From Mucilaginibacter tundrae (GTDB lineage Bacteria; Bacteroidota; Bacteroidia; Sphingobacteriales; Sphingobacteriaceae), in NCBI RefSeq assembly GCF_013408825.1, contig NZ_JACCBZ010000003.1, positions 248,001-312,000 of the forward strand: a DNA stretch of 64,000 nt, read 5' to 3'. A model generated the notes under the pieces. It had not been told where the DNA came from. It did no database searches and saw only the letters and a program-made list of their open reading frames with translations. A program made the position numbers and the translations under genes. The first letter of the stretch is position 1. Each line of letters opens with the position of its first letter. Positions 1 to 7,939 of this stretch are shown here, piece after piece.

Positions 1-152
1 ATTTACAAATAAAAGTTTTTAGCGAAAAAGTTTATCTAAAAGAAAAAACAGAGTAATCTAGTTCAAAATAAAGTTTCAACTTATATTCTATAAATAGTAT
101 CAATCATGGGAATGTACGATTAATTATTAGTGTACAGTTTATACTTATAAAA

Positions 153-183
153 TGTGGGCGGTTATAACATATTTTTATATTTG
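153..183 (+). promoter_or_regulatory. Candidate promoter of the HAD gene
   Basis: An exact Bacteroidota -7 box, TATATTTG (TAnnTTTG), lies at 176-183. Nineteen bases upstream is TGTG at 153-156, one mismatch from the -33 box TTTG. The box overlaps the GTG at 183, which argues that translation starts further down, at ATG 195 or 204. Prediction from consensus only. Confidence 0.4.
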
Positions 184-203
184 TGATCTTATTGATGATA
201 TAT

Positions 204-863
204 ATGCCCCCAAAAGCTTTGTTATTTGATTTAAATGGCACTATAATAGATGACATGAGCTATCATACCAAGGCATGGCTGGACTTGTTTAATAATAAGT
301 TGGGCGCTAACCTTACCTGGGAAGATCTTAAAAAAGAAATGTATGGTAAGAATCCGGAAGTACTGGTTAGAGTATTTGGGCCAGATAGATTTACCCAAGC
401 TGAGATGGATACACTTTCGATTGAAAAAGAAAAAAAATATCAACAGGAATTTTTGCCGCATTTAAAAATGTTACCAGGTTTGCATGAGCTCTTAGAAATT
501 GCTCATCAAAAAAATATCCCTATGGCAATTGGATCGGCGGCCATTCCTTTTAACATTGACTTTGTGTTAGATAACCTAAATATTCGTCATTACTTTAAAG
601 CAATTGTAAGTGCCGACGATGTTAAAATGAGCAAACCAGACCCGGAAACGTTTTTGATCGCAGCGAAATTATTAAAAGTTGAGCCGACTGATTGCATTGT
701 TTTTGAAGATACACCTAAAGGCGCTGAAACCGCTTTTAATGCTGGCATGAAATGTATTGTTTTGACGACTACTCATCAGAAAGAAGAATTTGATCATCTT
801 GATAATATTTTAAATTTTTCATCTGATTATGATAATGCTTATTTTAAAAATCTATTAATATAA
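204..863 (+). CDS. HAD-superfamily hydrolase, beta-phosphoglucomutase-like
   Basis: Predicted cytoplasmic haloacid-dehalogenase-type phosphatase or phosphosugar mutase, about 219 residues, with a helical cap after motif I. Motif I is FDLNGT, motif II is the Ser in IGSAA, motif III is the Lys in KMSKPDPETF, and motif IV is FEDTPKG. The second Asp of the usual DxD is Asn (DLN), a variant that would weaken classical phosphatase acid-base chemistry. I chose ATG 204, giving MPPKALLFDLNGT; GTG 183 and ATG 195 are also in frame, but GTG 183 overlaps a predicted -7 box. The gene stands alone, 0.2 kb upstream of the uronate operon and separated from it by that operon's promoter. Its substrate cannot be read from the sequence, so a link to uronate metabolism is only positional. 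Confidence 0.8.
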   Translation: MPPKALLFDLNGTIIDDMSYHTKAWLDLFNNKLGANLTWEDLKKEMYGKNPEVLVRVFGPDRFTQAEMDTLSIEKEKKYQQEFLPHLKMLPGLHELLEIAHQKNIPMAIGSAAIPFNIDFVLDNLNIRHYFKAIVSADDVKMSKPDPETFLIAAKLLKVEPTDCIVFEDTPKGAETAFNAGMKCIVLTTTHQKEEFDHLDNILNFSSDYDNAYFKNLLI

Positions 864-944
864 TAACCTACAATGAATGATGTGGAATAACGTTGATTTT
901 GAAAATCGATCAACCAAATACTTTCAGGTTTAATTCGGATTTTG

Positions 945-966
945 ATTACTACATCGTTTGAGTAAA
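945..966 (+). promoter_or_regulatory. Candidate LacI-type operator upstream of kdgK
   Basis: Imperfect palindrome centred on the CG at 955-956, with outer arms TTACT (946-950) and AGTAA (961-965). The 16 bases at 955-970 are identical to 6240-6255 upstream of uxaC. The centre lies about 50 bp upstream of the kdgK -7 box, the same spacing as at the other two sites. The LacI-family protein encoded at 5173-6216 is the obvious candidate ligand (inference). Confidence 0.6.
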
Positions 967-982
967 TAATAACACTACAAAG

Positions 983-1013
983 TTTGAAAACGCAGCTTTT
1001 CACCATATTTTTG
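983..1013 (+). promoter_or_regulatory. Promoter of the kdgK-eda-exuT-kduI operon
   Basis: TTTG at 983-986, a spacer of exactly 19 bp, then TATTTTTG at 1006-1013. Both elements match the primary sigma consensus of Bacteroidota (TTTG / TAnnTTTG). Transcription would start near 1020, leaving a leader of about 50-85 nt depending on the kdgK start used. Confidence 0.65.
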
Positions 1014-1072
1014 AAATTCACTTCAAGATGATGAACACGCTCTTTACAAAGTAGCGTTATTTTGGTCTGAAG

Positions 1073-2116
1073 TTGCCAATATATAAACAACTAATAAAAA
1101 AAGATTTGGGTAAGGTACTATGCTTTGGCGAATTATTGTTTAGGATCAGTCTTGATGCCGAAGGTAGTTGGCTTAAAAAAAACAACGTGCCATTTTATAT
1201 GGGTGGCGCAGAGTTGAATGTTGCTACAGCATTGGCACTGTGGGATGTACCTGTGGAATATTTTACAGCTCTGCCGGATAATTACATGTCTGCACAGATC
1301 GGCTCGCATTTAAAAGACAAGAACATTGGTTCCGACAAGATCTATTATCATGGTGACCGTATTGGTTTATACATTTTAAGTAAAGGCGCCGATTTAAAGA
1401 ATGATTCCTTAATATATGACCGTGCCTACTCTGCCTTTGCGGAACTAAGAACCGGCATGATCGATTGGGATAGGGTGCTTGATGGGGTTAGCTGGTTTCA
1501 TTTCAGCGCGATTTGCCCTGCTATTAATCAAAATGTAGCTGATGTTTGTAAAGAGGCCTTAATCGCTGCATCTGCAAAAAATATTACTATATCCATTGAT
1601 TTAAACTATCGCTCCAAATTATGGAAGTATGGTAAGAGCCCTGAACAGATTATCCCTGAATTGGTAAGCTATTGCGATCTGGTTATGGGTAATATATGGG
1701 CTGCAGAAACAATGCTGGGTATACCGGTTGAAGATGGCCTGCATAACATTGCACAAAGGGATAATTATTTACAGGCAGCTTTAAAAACTTCAAAATATAT
1801 CACCCAAAATAATCCTAAATGCAAAACGGTTGCGAATACCTTTAGGTTTGATACGAATGGTGGCATTACCTATTACACATCGTTATATACGAATGGCGAC
1901 TACTACAATACAACTGATTATGCTGCGGCTAAAATAGTAAACAAAGTTGGCAGCGGGGATTGCTTTATGGCAGGCCTTATTTATGGTTTTTATAACAAAA
2001 GATCGCCGGCTGAGGTGCTGGAATTTGCCACTGCGGCCGCTTTCGATAAATTGTTTTTAGAGGGCGATGCCACGAGCAGAACCAGTGAAGAAATTAAAAA
2101 TACAATTGCGCAATGA
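1073..2116 (+). CDS. kdgK: 2-keto-3-deoxygluconate kinase, PfkB family
   Basis: Cytoplasmic sugar kinase that would phosphorylate KDG to 2-keto-3-deoxy-6-phosphogluconate (KDPG), the step before Eda. It is 347 residues, normal for the family. Visible are the N-terminal strand KVLCFGELL, the substrate-loop motif GGAELN at residues 44-49, and the PfkB signature VGSGDCFMAG with catalytic Asp296. No ATG precedes the conserved N-terminus: the start must be TTG 1073 or TTG 1106, and the second gives a more family-like MGKVLCFGE. The gene overlaps eda by 4 bp (ATGA), so translation is probably coupled. The KDG assignment rests on the eda/kduI neighbourhood as much as on sequence; another PfkB sugar kinase activity is possible but unlikely. 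Confidence 0.88.
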   Translation: MPIYKQLIKKDLGKVLCFGELLFRISLDAEGSWLKKNNVPFYMGGAELNVATALALWDVPVEYFTALPDNYMSAQIGSHLKDKNIGSDKIYYHGDRIGLYILSKGADLKNDSLIYDRAYSAFAELRTGMIDWDRVLDGVSWFHFSAICPAINQNVADVCKEALIAASAKNITISIDLNYRSKLWKYGKSPEQIIPELVSYCDLVMGNIWAAETMLGIPVEDGLHNIAQRDNYLQAALKTSKYITQNNPKCKTVANTFRFDTNGGITYYTSLYTNGDYYNTTDYAAAKIVNKVGSGDCFMAGLIYGFYNKRSPAEVLEFATAAAFDKLFLEGDATSRTSEEIKNTIAQ

Positions 2117-2772
2117 GTACTAATCAAGATATAGTTAAAAGTATTATAACCCAGGGGATGCTCCCGCTGTTTTTTCATGCAGATGCGGAAGTTAGTTTGC
2201 AGGTTACCCGCTCGCTATATAAAGCAGGTGTAAGGGTAATTGAATACACCAACCGCGGGCCTGCCGCGCTGGAAAACTTTAAACTGTTAAAAAAAGCGCG
2301 GCAAAAGGAAATGCCTGAGTTGGCACTTGGCATCGGCACCATAAAAACGGAAGCTGAGGCTATTGACTTTATTGATGCCGGTGCGGATTTTATTGTAGCG
2401 CCTATAGTTAACCCTACAGTGGCGAAAGTAGCGCATGACAATGGCTTATTGTGGTGCCCCGGCTGCATGACCCCTACAGAGATATTTTTGGCACAACAAC
2501 ATGGCGCCGCGTTAATAAAACTATTCCCTGCTAACATTTTAGGACATTCTTTTTTAAGCTCGATTAAAGAACTATTCCCAGGTCAATTATTTATGCCGAC
2601 CGGAGGAGTAGAATTAAATACAGAAAATATTAGTCAATGGTTTAAGGCTGGCGTTTGCGCAGTTGGTTTGGGCAGTAAACTGATAACCAAAAACGTTTTA
2701 GAACAGGGCCTATATGAACAACTTTTCACCGATACACAAAAAGCATTACACCTTGTGAAAATATCGAGGTAA
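2113..2772 (+). CDS. eda: KDPG aldolase (2-dehydro-3-deoxyphosphogluconate aldolase)
   Basis: Class I aldolase that splits KDPG into pyruvate and glyceraldehyde-3-phosphate, the last step of both uronate routes encoded here. The 219-residue length fits the small TIM-barrel Eda family. Glu44 in IEYTNRG and Lys136 in ALIKLFPA match the catalytic Glu and the Schiff-base Lys of the family. No signal peptide, so cytoplasmic. The start codon overlaps the kdgK stop, and exuT follows 14 bp after the stop. No anomalies seen. Confidence 0.92.
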   Translation: MSTNQDIVKSIITQGMLPLFFHADAEVSLQVTRSLYKAGVRVIEYTNRGPAALENFKLLKKARQKEMPELALGIGTIKTEAEAIDFIDAGADFIVAPIVNPTVAKVAHDNGLLWCPGCMTPTEIFLAQQHGAALIKLFPANILGHSFLSSIKELFPGQLFMPTGGVELNTENISQWFKAGVCAVGLGSKLITKNVLEQGLYEQLFTDTQKALHLVKISR

Positions 2773-2786
2773 TTTATTTATAGACC

Positions 2787-4133
2787 ATGCTAAACGAAAC
2801 AAAGATCAGGAACTACAGATGGGTGATAGCTGCGCTCCTGCTTTTTTCTACGACCATTAACTACATGGACAGGCAGGTGTTAAGTTATGTGAAAGATTTC
2901 TTTTGCTTGCCTATTGCTAAAGGTGGTTTCGGATGGACAGATAACCAGTACTCATATGTGACAGCTTGCTTCACGGCATTTTATGCAGGGATAACCGTTG
3001 TAGCAGGGTTGGTTGTAGACAAAATCGGCACGAAATTGGGATTAGCGCTGTCACTCATCATCTGGTCGGTATTTGGTATAGCAAATGCTTTTGCTGGTAG
3101 TTCGGTGGTTACGCATACTATCATCAGGAGTTTATTCGGTATTGGCGAAGCTGGTAACTTTCCGGCATCAATAAAAACAGTGGCAGAGTGGTTTCCGAAA
3201 AAGGAACGTGCGCTGGCAACCGGTATATTTAACAGTGGTGCTAATATTGGTGCTATGGTCGCAGCGATTTTTGTGCCCTGGTGTCTGATCCATTGGGGCG
3301 AAGCTGAAGGCTGGAAAATGGCTTATATTATAACCGGGGCGGTAGGATTTTTATGGCTTATATTTTGGTTCGCTTTATACAATCCGCCGTCCAAATGCAA
3401 GTATATTACCAAAGAGGAATTTGAACTTATTCACGAGGATGAAGTAGCTGTACACGCAGCTCCATCGGAGGATGTTTCGCTGCATGAGAATATTTCATGG
3501 GGCAAATTGTTTAGATATCCGCAAACCTGGGCATTCTTTTGGGGAAAATTCTTAACAGATGGTATATGGTGGTTCTTGTTATTCTGGCTGCCCGATTACT
3601 TAAAGAAACAGTTCGGTATGGACGTTCACCACATAATGTGGCCAACATTCATCGTTTATTTTATTTCGATATTTGGCAGCACATTTGGTGGCAACCTACC
3701 GCGCATGATGATAAACCGTGGCACACCAGTATACAAAGCGCGTATGAGGGCAATGTTTCTTATCGCCCTATTTCCTTTATTTTTGTTGCTCACTCAATAT
3801 TTTGGCGACAAAGAAATATTTGGTTCTTATGCGTCAACTTTAGCAATTGCCGTAATTTGTATCGGAGCGGCTGCGCATCAAGCCTGGTCAGCAAATTTAT
3901 TCACAACCGTATCCGATATGTTCCCTAAAAAAGATATTGGCTCAGTAATTGGCATTGGCGGCATGGCTGGTGGTATAGGTGGTGTGGTTATTCAAAGGCT
4001 ATCTGGTATATTAAATACCTCCTATCCTAAAGATGCTTATATGATCATGTTCAGCATATGCGCTTTCTCTTATATACTGGCATGGACAATTATTAGAGTA
4101 TTGACGTTAAAGCCATCCAAAATAGCCCTTTAA
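2787..4133 (+). CDS. exuT: Hexuronate transporter, MFS (anion:cation symporter family)
   Basis: Inner-membrane major facilitator of 448 residues, about 12 hydrophobic segments, with a central hydrophilic loop near residues 205-235. The NYMDRQVLSY sequence at the end of helix 1 and GIGEAGNFPASIKTVAEWFP are typical of the ExuT/GudP-like ACS family. The expected role is proton-coupled import of galacturonate and glucuronate from the periplasm, which fits its place between eda and kduI. The symbol is assigned by family and context. Tagaturonate or an unsaturated monouronate could also be substrates. Confidence 0.85.
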   Translation: MLNETKIRNYRWVIAALLLFSTTINYMDRQVLSYVKDFFCLPIAKGGFGWTDNQYSYVTACFTAFYAGITVVAGLVVDKIGTKLGLALSLIIWSVFGIANAFAGSSVVTHTIIRSLFGIGEAGNFPASIKTVAEWFPKKERALATGIFNSGANIGAMVAAIFVPWCLIHWGEAEGWKMAYIITGAVGFLWLIFWFALYNPPSKCKYITKEEFELIHEDEVAVHAAPSEDVSLHENISWGKLFRYPQTWAFFWGKFLTDGIWWFLLFWLPDYLKKQFGMDVHHIMWPTFIVYFISIFGSTFGGNLPRMMINRGTPVYKARMRAMFLIALFPLFLLLTQYFGDKEIFGSYASTLAIAVICIGAAAHQAWSANLFTTVSDMFPKKDIGSVIGIGGMAGGIGGVVIQRLSGILNTSYPKDAYMIMFSICAFSYILAWTIIRVLTLKPSKIAL

Positions 4134-4169
4134 AAGTGCTAAAATAATTATCAAGCTAAATAAATACCC

Positions 4170-5000
4170 GTGAGAGTAATACACAGCGTCCATCCGGAAG
4201 ATTTTAAAACGTATCAAACAGGTTTAATACGTTCGCGTTTTTTGATCGATAAGCAGGTACAAGCCGATCAGTTAAATTGCACTTATACACATTACGATCG
4301 GATGATCGTAGGATTTGCGAACCCGGTAAATTCAAAACTGAAATTACCGGCTTACCCAAATTTGCGTGCTGAATATTTCCTGGAACGTCGCGAGATCGGC
4401 ATTATCAATGTTGCGGGAGATGGTATTATTACAGTTGATGGAGCAACTTATGAACTTAATAAACTCGATTGTCTGTATATTGGCAAAGGGAATAAATCAG
4501 TAACTTTCGCAAGTAAAAACCCTCAAGCGCCGGCTGTATTTTATATGCTCTCTGCTCCCGCCCACGCGGTTTATCCGACAACGCTGTTAACTAATGAGAA
4601 TGCAGTAAAAGTCACTCTGGGGTCAGCTTCGACAGCAAATCATCGCACTATAAACAAATACATACATTTGGAAGGAATACAAAGCTGCCAGTTAGTGATG
4701 GGCTTAACTATTTTGCATGATGGCAGCGTGTGGAACACCATGCCGCCGCATGTGCATGACCGCCGTATGGAAGCTTATTTTTATTTTGACGTTCCGCAAG
4801 GCCAAAAAATATTCCACTATATGGGCGAAGGCGACGAAACAAGGCATATTACCATGGATAATTACGATGCGGTAGTTTCTCCGCCATGGAGCATCCACTC
4901 AGGTAGCGGAACAGCAAGCTACAGCTTTATTTGGGGTATGGCCGGTGAGAATTTGGATTACACCGATATGGATGCTATCGCGATAACAGACATCAAGTAA
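4170..5000 (+). CDS. kduI: 5-dehydro-4-deoxy-D-glucuronate isomerase
   Basis: Cytoplasmic cupin isomerase that converts 5-keto-4-deoxyuronate, formed spontaneously from unsaturated galacturonate, into 2,5-diketo-3-deoxygluconate. It is 276 residues, close to the 278 of E. coli KduI. The zinc ligands are all visible: His194 and His196 in PPHVHDRRMEAY, Glu201, and His243 in WSIHSG. Start is GTG 4170; no upstream ATG is in frame. It is the last gene of the kdgK operon. The next enzyme of the route, KduD, is not found in this window. Confidence 0.93.
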   Translation: MRVIHSVHPEDFKTYQTGLIRSRFLIDKQVQADQLNCTYTHYDRMIVGFANPVNSKLKLPAYPNLRAEYFLERREIGIINVAGDGIITVDGATYELNKLDCLYIGKGNKSVTFASKNPQAPAVFYMLSAPAHAVYPTTLLTNENAVKVTLGSASTANHRTINKYIHLEGIQSCQLVMGLTILHDGSVWNTMPPHVHDRRMEAYFYFDVPQGQKIFHYMGEGDETRHITMDNYDAVVSPPWSIHSGSGTASYSFIWGMAGENLDYTDMDAIAITDIK

Positions 5001-5172
5001 AACAAGGATATATCGCAGTGATTTGATGTCCTTCAGATCATCCATGTTTAGCTACGTAACTCCGGTTTTACAATACGGATTAGCTTTATTGGCATTTATT
5101 TTCTTATGTTTACTTTAACGGGTTTTACCAATGGCCCGTAATCCTGTTATAATCGATTTTTAATATAGTATA

Positions 5173-6216
5173 ATGAATTTTGAGGCTGTTACCATTAAAG
5201 ATATCGCGAAGGAATTGGGTATATCCGCTTCTGCTGTTTCAAAAGCACTGAAAGACAGCCATGAGATTAGTGAAAAAACAAAAAAGCTGGTTTTAGAGTG
5301 CGCCAAAAAACACAACTATCAACCCAACCCAATGGCACAAAGCCTAAAACGGGGCAATAGTAAATCTTTGGGAATTGTTATTTCAACTATTGATAATCAG
5401 TTTTTCTCACAGGTTATCAGTGGTATCGAGTCTGTGGCGTACAGCAAAGGTTATAATGTCATCATCACACAAACACATGAATCTTATGATTTGGAGGTTT
5501 CCAACGTACAGCACCTTACTGTTAGGGCTATTGATGGGCTATTGATCTCCCTCTCTACTGAAACAAAAAATACTGATCATATCAGAAGACTACATGATAA
5601 AGGCCTACCTATTGTTTTTTTTGACCGTGTAACCGAAGATATTGAAACCCATAAAGTTATCGCCGATAATTTTGGCGGGGCTTATGAAGCCACCAAGAGT
5701 TTAATCGACTTAGGGTACCGTAAAATAGCGCATATTACCAATTCGGCGCATGTTTCTATTACTATTGCCCGCTTAAATGGTTATATCCGCGCATTAGAGG
5801 AAAGTAATATGCCTGTTGATGATAAGTATATTAAATATTGTGTACATGGTGGAAGAGACATTGCAGAGGTTGAAAAAGTATTAAATGAATTGCTTAATTC
5901 AGGAGATCGCCCGGATGCTGTTTTCGCTGCATCTGACAGGATAACAACAACAACACTAGGGCTTTTACATGATCTGGGTTTTAAAATACCGGATGATATC
6001 GCGCTGTTAGGCTTTTCGAACACGCATTTGGCTAAGGTACTCAACCCATCGTTAAGTACTGTTTGCCAGCCGGGATTTGAAATGGGTAAAATAGCCACAG
6101 AGATGATTATTAAGCTGATTGAAAGCAAACGCCCGGTTACTGAGTTTGAAACAGTAGTATTACCTACAGAAGTAATTATCCGCAACTCATCTCAACCGGC
6201 ATCAATCGTCAAATAA
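5173..6216 (+). CDS. LacI-family transcriptional regulator
   Basis: DNA-binding regulator of 347 residues. An N-terminal LacI helix-turn-helix (about residues 7-55: VTIKDIAKELGISASAVSKALK, hinge region up to SLKRGNSKSLGIV) is followed by a periplasmic-binding-protein-like sensor domain (about 60-340). It sits between the kdgK operon and uxaC, on the same strand. Three palindromic CG-centred sites at the heads of the surrounding uronate operons are its likely targets. Because they lie upstream of the -33 boxes, it may act as an activator or anti-activator rather than as a simple steric repressor. The effector is probably a uronate or KDG-type intermediate (inference). The 172-bp leader of this gene contains no convincing copy of the operator, so autoregulation is not evident. 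Confidence 0.88.
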   Translation: MNFEAVTIKDIAKELGISASAVSKALKDSHEISEKTKKLVLECAKKHNYQPNPMAQSLKRGNSKSLGIVISTIDNQFFSQVISGIESVAYSKGYNVIITQTHESYDLEVSNVQHLTVRAIDGLLISLSTETKNTDHIRRLHDKGLPIVFFDRVTEDIETHKVIADNFGGAYEATKSLIDLGYRKIAHITNSAHVSITIARLNGYIRALEESNMPVDDKYIKYCVHGGRDIAEVEKVLNELLNSGDRPDAVFAASDRITTTTLGLLHDLGFKIPDDIALLGFSNTHLAKVLNPSLSTVCQPGFEMGKIATEMIIKLIESKRPVTEFETVVLPTEVIIRNSSQPASIVK

Positions 6217-6229
6217 TCAATTTATTAAA

Positions 6230-6251
6230 TTTACTGCAACGTTTGAGTAAA
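6230..6251 (+). promoter_or_regulatory. Candidate LacI-type operator upstream of uxaC
   Basis: The best of the three palindromes: left arm TTTACTGCAA (6230-6239), central CG (6240-6241), right arm TTTGAGTAAA (6242-6251). Eight of ten arm positions are symmetric. The centre is about 51 bp upstream of the uxaC -7 box. Confidence 0.65.
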
Positions 6252-6268
6252 TAATTATTGGCGATGTG

Positions 6269-6299
6269 TTGGCAGATACTTATATCAACTCTAATTTTG
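6269..6299 (+). promoter_or_regulatory. Promoter of uxaC
   Basis: TTGG at 6269-6272, 19 bp spacer, then TAATTTTG at 6292-6299, an exact TAnnTTTG. The predicted start of transcription is near 6306. That favours ATG 6331 over GTG 6319 as the uxaC start codon. Confidence 0.6.
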
Positions 6300-6330
6300 A
6301 CCTTGGCGATAAACTAATGTGCCCATATTT

Positions 6331-7734
6331 ATGAAACCTTTTTTAGATAAAAACTTTCTTTTACAAAGCAAAACCGCGGAACGTTTATACCATGAATATG
6401 CTGCGCATTTACCTATTATAGATTATCATTGCCATCTTGATCCTGTACAGATCGCGAATAATATAAATTTTGCTAATCTAACAGAGATCTGGCTTAAGGG
6501 TGATCATTATAAATGGCGCGCCATGCGGGCGAATGGCGTAAATGAGCAATATATTACCGGCAGCAAAACTGATCTTGAAAAGTTTGAGAAATGGGCCGAA
6601 ACTGTTCCATATACCCTGCGCAATCCGTTATACCATTGGACGCACCTAGAATTGCAACGCTACTTTGATGTGCATGATGTAGTGTCACCCAAAACGGCTA
6701 AAGCAATATATGAAGAGTGTACCGCTAAACTGCAAACAGCAGAATACAGCGTACAAAGCATCATCACAAAAATGAATGTGGATGTTATTTGTACCACTGA
6801 CGACCCTATCGACAATTTGGAATATCATCAGAAAATAAAACAAAGTGATTGGAAGGTTAAGGTTTATCCGGCGTTCAGGCCTGATAAAGCGATGAATGCA
6901 GATGATCCGAAGTCATTAAACGAATACATTAACAAACTTGAGGCGATTAACGCCAAACCTATTCAAAACTATAATGATTATCTGCTGGCATTAAAAAAGC
7001 GCCACGATTATTTTGCAGAAAACGGTTGTAGTGTATCCGATCATGGTTTAGAGCAAATATATGCCGAAGACTATAGCAATGATGAAATTGCTATCATATT
7101 CGCCAAAATACGTAAAGGCGAATCATTACAAGCCGTTGAATCGCTTAAATTCAAATCAGCAATGCTTTATGAATTTGCCATTTGGGATCATGAAAAAAAC
7201 TGGGTACAACAATATCACCTAGGTGCGTTACGCAATAATAATGCCCGTGCTTATACTGAAATAGGTCCTGACACTGGCTATGATTCAATCGGTGATTTTA
7301 CACAAGCACAGGCCTTGTCTCGCTTTTTAAATAAGCTGGATACAACCAATCAATTAGCTAAAACCATCCTTTATAATCTTAATCCGGCAGATAACGAACT
7401 GTTCGCGACAATGGCTGGTAATTATAATGATGGCACCGTTGCTGGTAAAATTCAGTTTGGCGCAGCCTGGTGGTTTTTAGATCAAAAGGATGGAATGACA
7501 AAGCAAATAAATGCTTTATCAAGTATGGGCTTATTGAGCAAACTGGTGGGTATGCTTACCGATTCGCGCAGCTTCTTGTCGTATCCAAGGCATGAGTATT
7601 TCCGTCGCTTACTTTGCAACTTACTGGCTAAAGATATTGAAAATGGCGAACTACCTGCAGATATAGAATGGACTGGCAAAATAGTACAGGACATTTGCTA
7701 TTACAACGCTAAAAACTACTTCACATTCAAATAA
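6331..7734 (+). CDS. uxaC: Glucuronate/galacturonate isomerase
   Basis: Cytoplasmic metal-dependent isomerase of the amidohydrolase superfamily. It interconverts D-galacturonate with D-tagaturonate (and D-glucuronate with D-fructuronate). It is about 467 residues from ATG 6331, normal for UxaC. The metal-binding HxH is seen in DYHCHLDP near the N-terminus. Further family blocks are ARAYTEIGPDTGYDSIGD and the C-terminal GMLTDSRSFLSYPRHEYFRR. A GTG 12 bp upstream is possible. The gene has its own promoter and operator and is followed by two hairpins, so it may be monocistronic. UxaB and UxaA, which act next, are in the following operon. Confidence 0.95.
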   Translation: MKPFLDKNFLLQSKTAERLYHEYAAHLPIIDYHCHLDPVQIANNINFANLTEIWLKGDHYKWRAMRANGVNEQYITGSKTDLEKFEKWAETVPYTLRNPLYHWTHLELQRYFDVHDVVSPKTAKAIYEECTAKLQTAEYSVQSIITKMNVDVICTTDDPIDNLEYHQKIKQSDWKVKVYPAFRPDKAMNADDPKSLNEYINKLEAINAKPIQNYNDYLLALKKRHDYFAENGCSVSDHGLEQIYAEDYSNDEIAIIFAKIRKGESLQAVESLKFKSAMLYEFAIWDHEKNWVQQYHLGALRNNNARAYTEIGPDTGYDSIGDFTQAQALSRFLNKLDTTNQLAKTILYNLNPADNELFATMAGNYNDGTVAGKIQFGAAWWFLDQKDGMTKQINALSSMGLLSKLVGMLTDSRSFLSYPRHEYFRRLLCNLLAKDIENGELPADIEWTGKIVQDICYYNAKNYFTFK

Positions 7735-7758
7735 ATTATGCTGGATAACCAGCTTAAT
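7735..7758 (+). terminator. Hairpin directly after uxaC
   Basis: GCTGG (7740-7744), loop ATAA, CCAGC (7749-7753). The flanking AATTA and TAATT extend the stem beyond a single T-T mismatch. It begins immediately after the uxaC stop. There is no long T-run, so it is either a weak intrinsic terminator or an mRNA 3' stabiliser. Confidence 0.4.
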
Positions 7759-7769
7759 TCCCGCATTTT

Positions 7770-7818
7770 AATGGGCAACTAATTTACGCAAACGTTGAAG
7801 TTGTTTTAGTTGCCCATT
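7770..7818 (+). repeat. Perfect 13-bp inverted repeat flanking an operator-like loop
   Basis: AATGGGCAACTAA at 7770-7782 is perfectly repeated in inverse orientation, TTAGTTGCCCATT, at 7806-7818. The 23-base loop (7783-7805) holds the third CG-centred operator-like sequence. In uxaC mRNA it would form a strong stem-loop but lacks a T-tract. In DNA it frames the site upstream of the GH28 promoter. Confidence 0.7.
7783..7804 (+). promoter_or_regulatory. Candidate LacI-type operator upstream of the GH28 operon
   Basis: Left arm TTTACGCAAA (7783-7792), CG at 7793-7794, right side TTGAAG. CAAACGTTG (7789-7797) is the reverse complement of CAACGTTTG (6237-6245). Symmetry is weaker than at uxaC, but the distance from the centre to the -7 box (about 51 bp to 7845) is the same. 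Confidence 0.5.
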
Positions 7819-7821
7819 TAC

Positions 7822-7852
7822 TTCCTTATTGATTAATAGTGTCTTAATTTTG
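7822..7852 (+). promoter_or_regulatory. Candidate promoter of the GH28-CE8-uxaB-uxaA-GH105 operon
   Basis: TAATTTTG at 7845-7852 is an exact TAnnTTTG box. The -33 position (7822-7825, TTCC) is a poor match, which would suit an activated promoter. The leader would be about 80 nt. Confidence 0.45.
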
Positions 7853-7939
7853 TTTTAATAGTCACATTGACATTATTAATTAATAAACCATTTGAGCTAA
7901 TAGGTGCACTTGCATTAATCTCGAATAACAACCAATAAT

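Noticed and set aside
892..914. GTTGAT...ATCAAC hairpin after the HAD gene as a terminator
   Set aside because: Only six base pairs with a large loop and no T-run; too weak to call.
957..986. TTTG at 957-960 with AAAGTTTG at 979-986 as the kdgK promoter
   Set aside because: The pair 983-986 / 1006-1013 matches the consensus exactly with 19-bp spacing. TTTG 957-960 is better explained as part of the operator repeat.
839..1090. 83-codon minus-strand open frame between the HAD gene and kdgK
   Set aside because: It covers the kdgK promoter and operator, has no family features and starts within kdgK.
3539..3928. 129-codon open frame inside exuT
   Set aside because: Out-of-frame shadow of a clear transporter gene.
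5089..5118. TTGG-N18-TACTTTAA as promoter of the LacI-type gene
   Set aside because: Two mismatches in the -7 box and a short spacer; not better than background in this AT-rich region.
7889..7902. CATTTGAGCTAATA resembling the operator right arm
   Set aside because: It lacks the central CG and the left arm and lies downstream of the proposed -7 box; probably chance.
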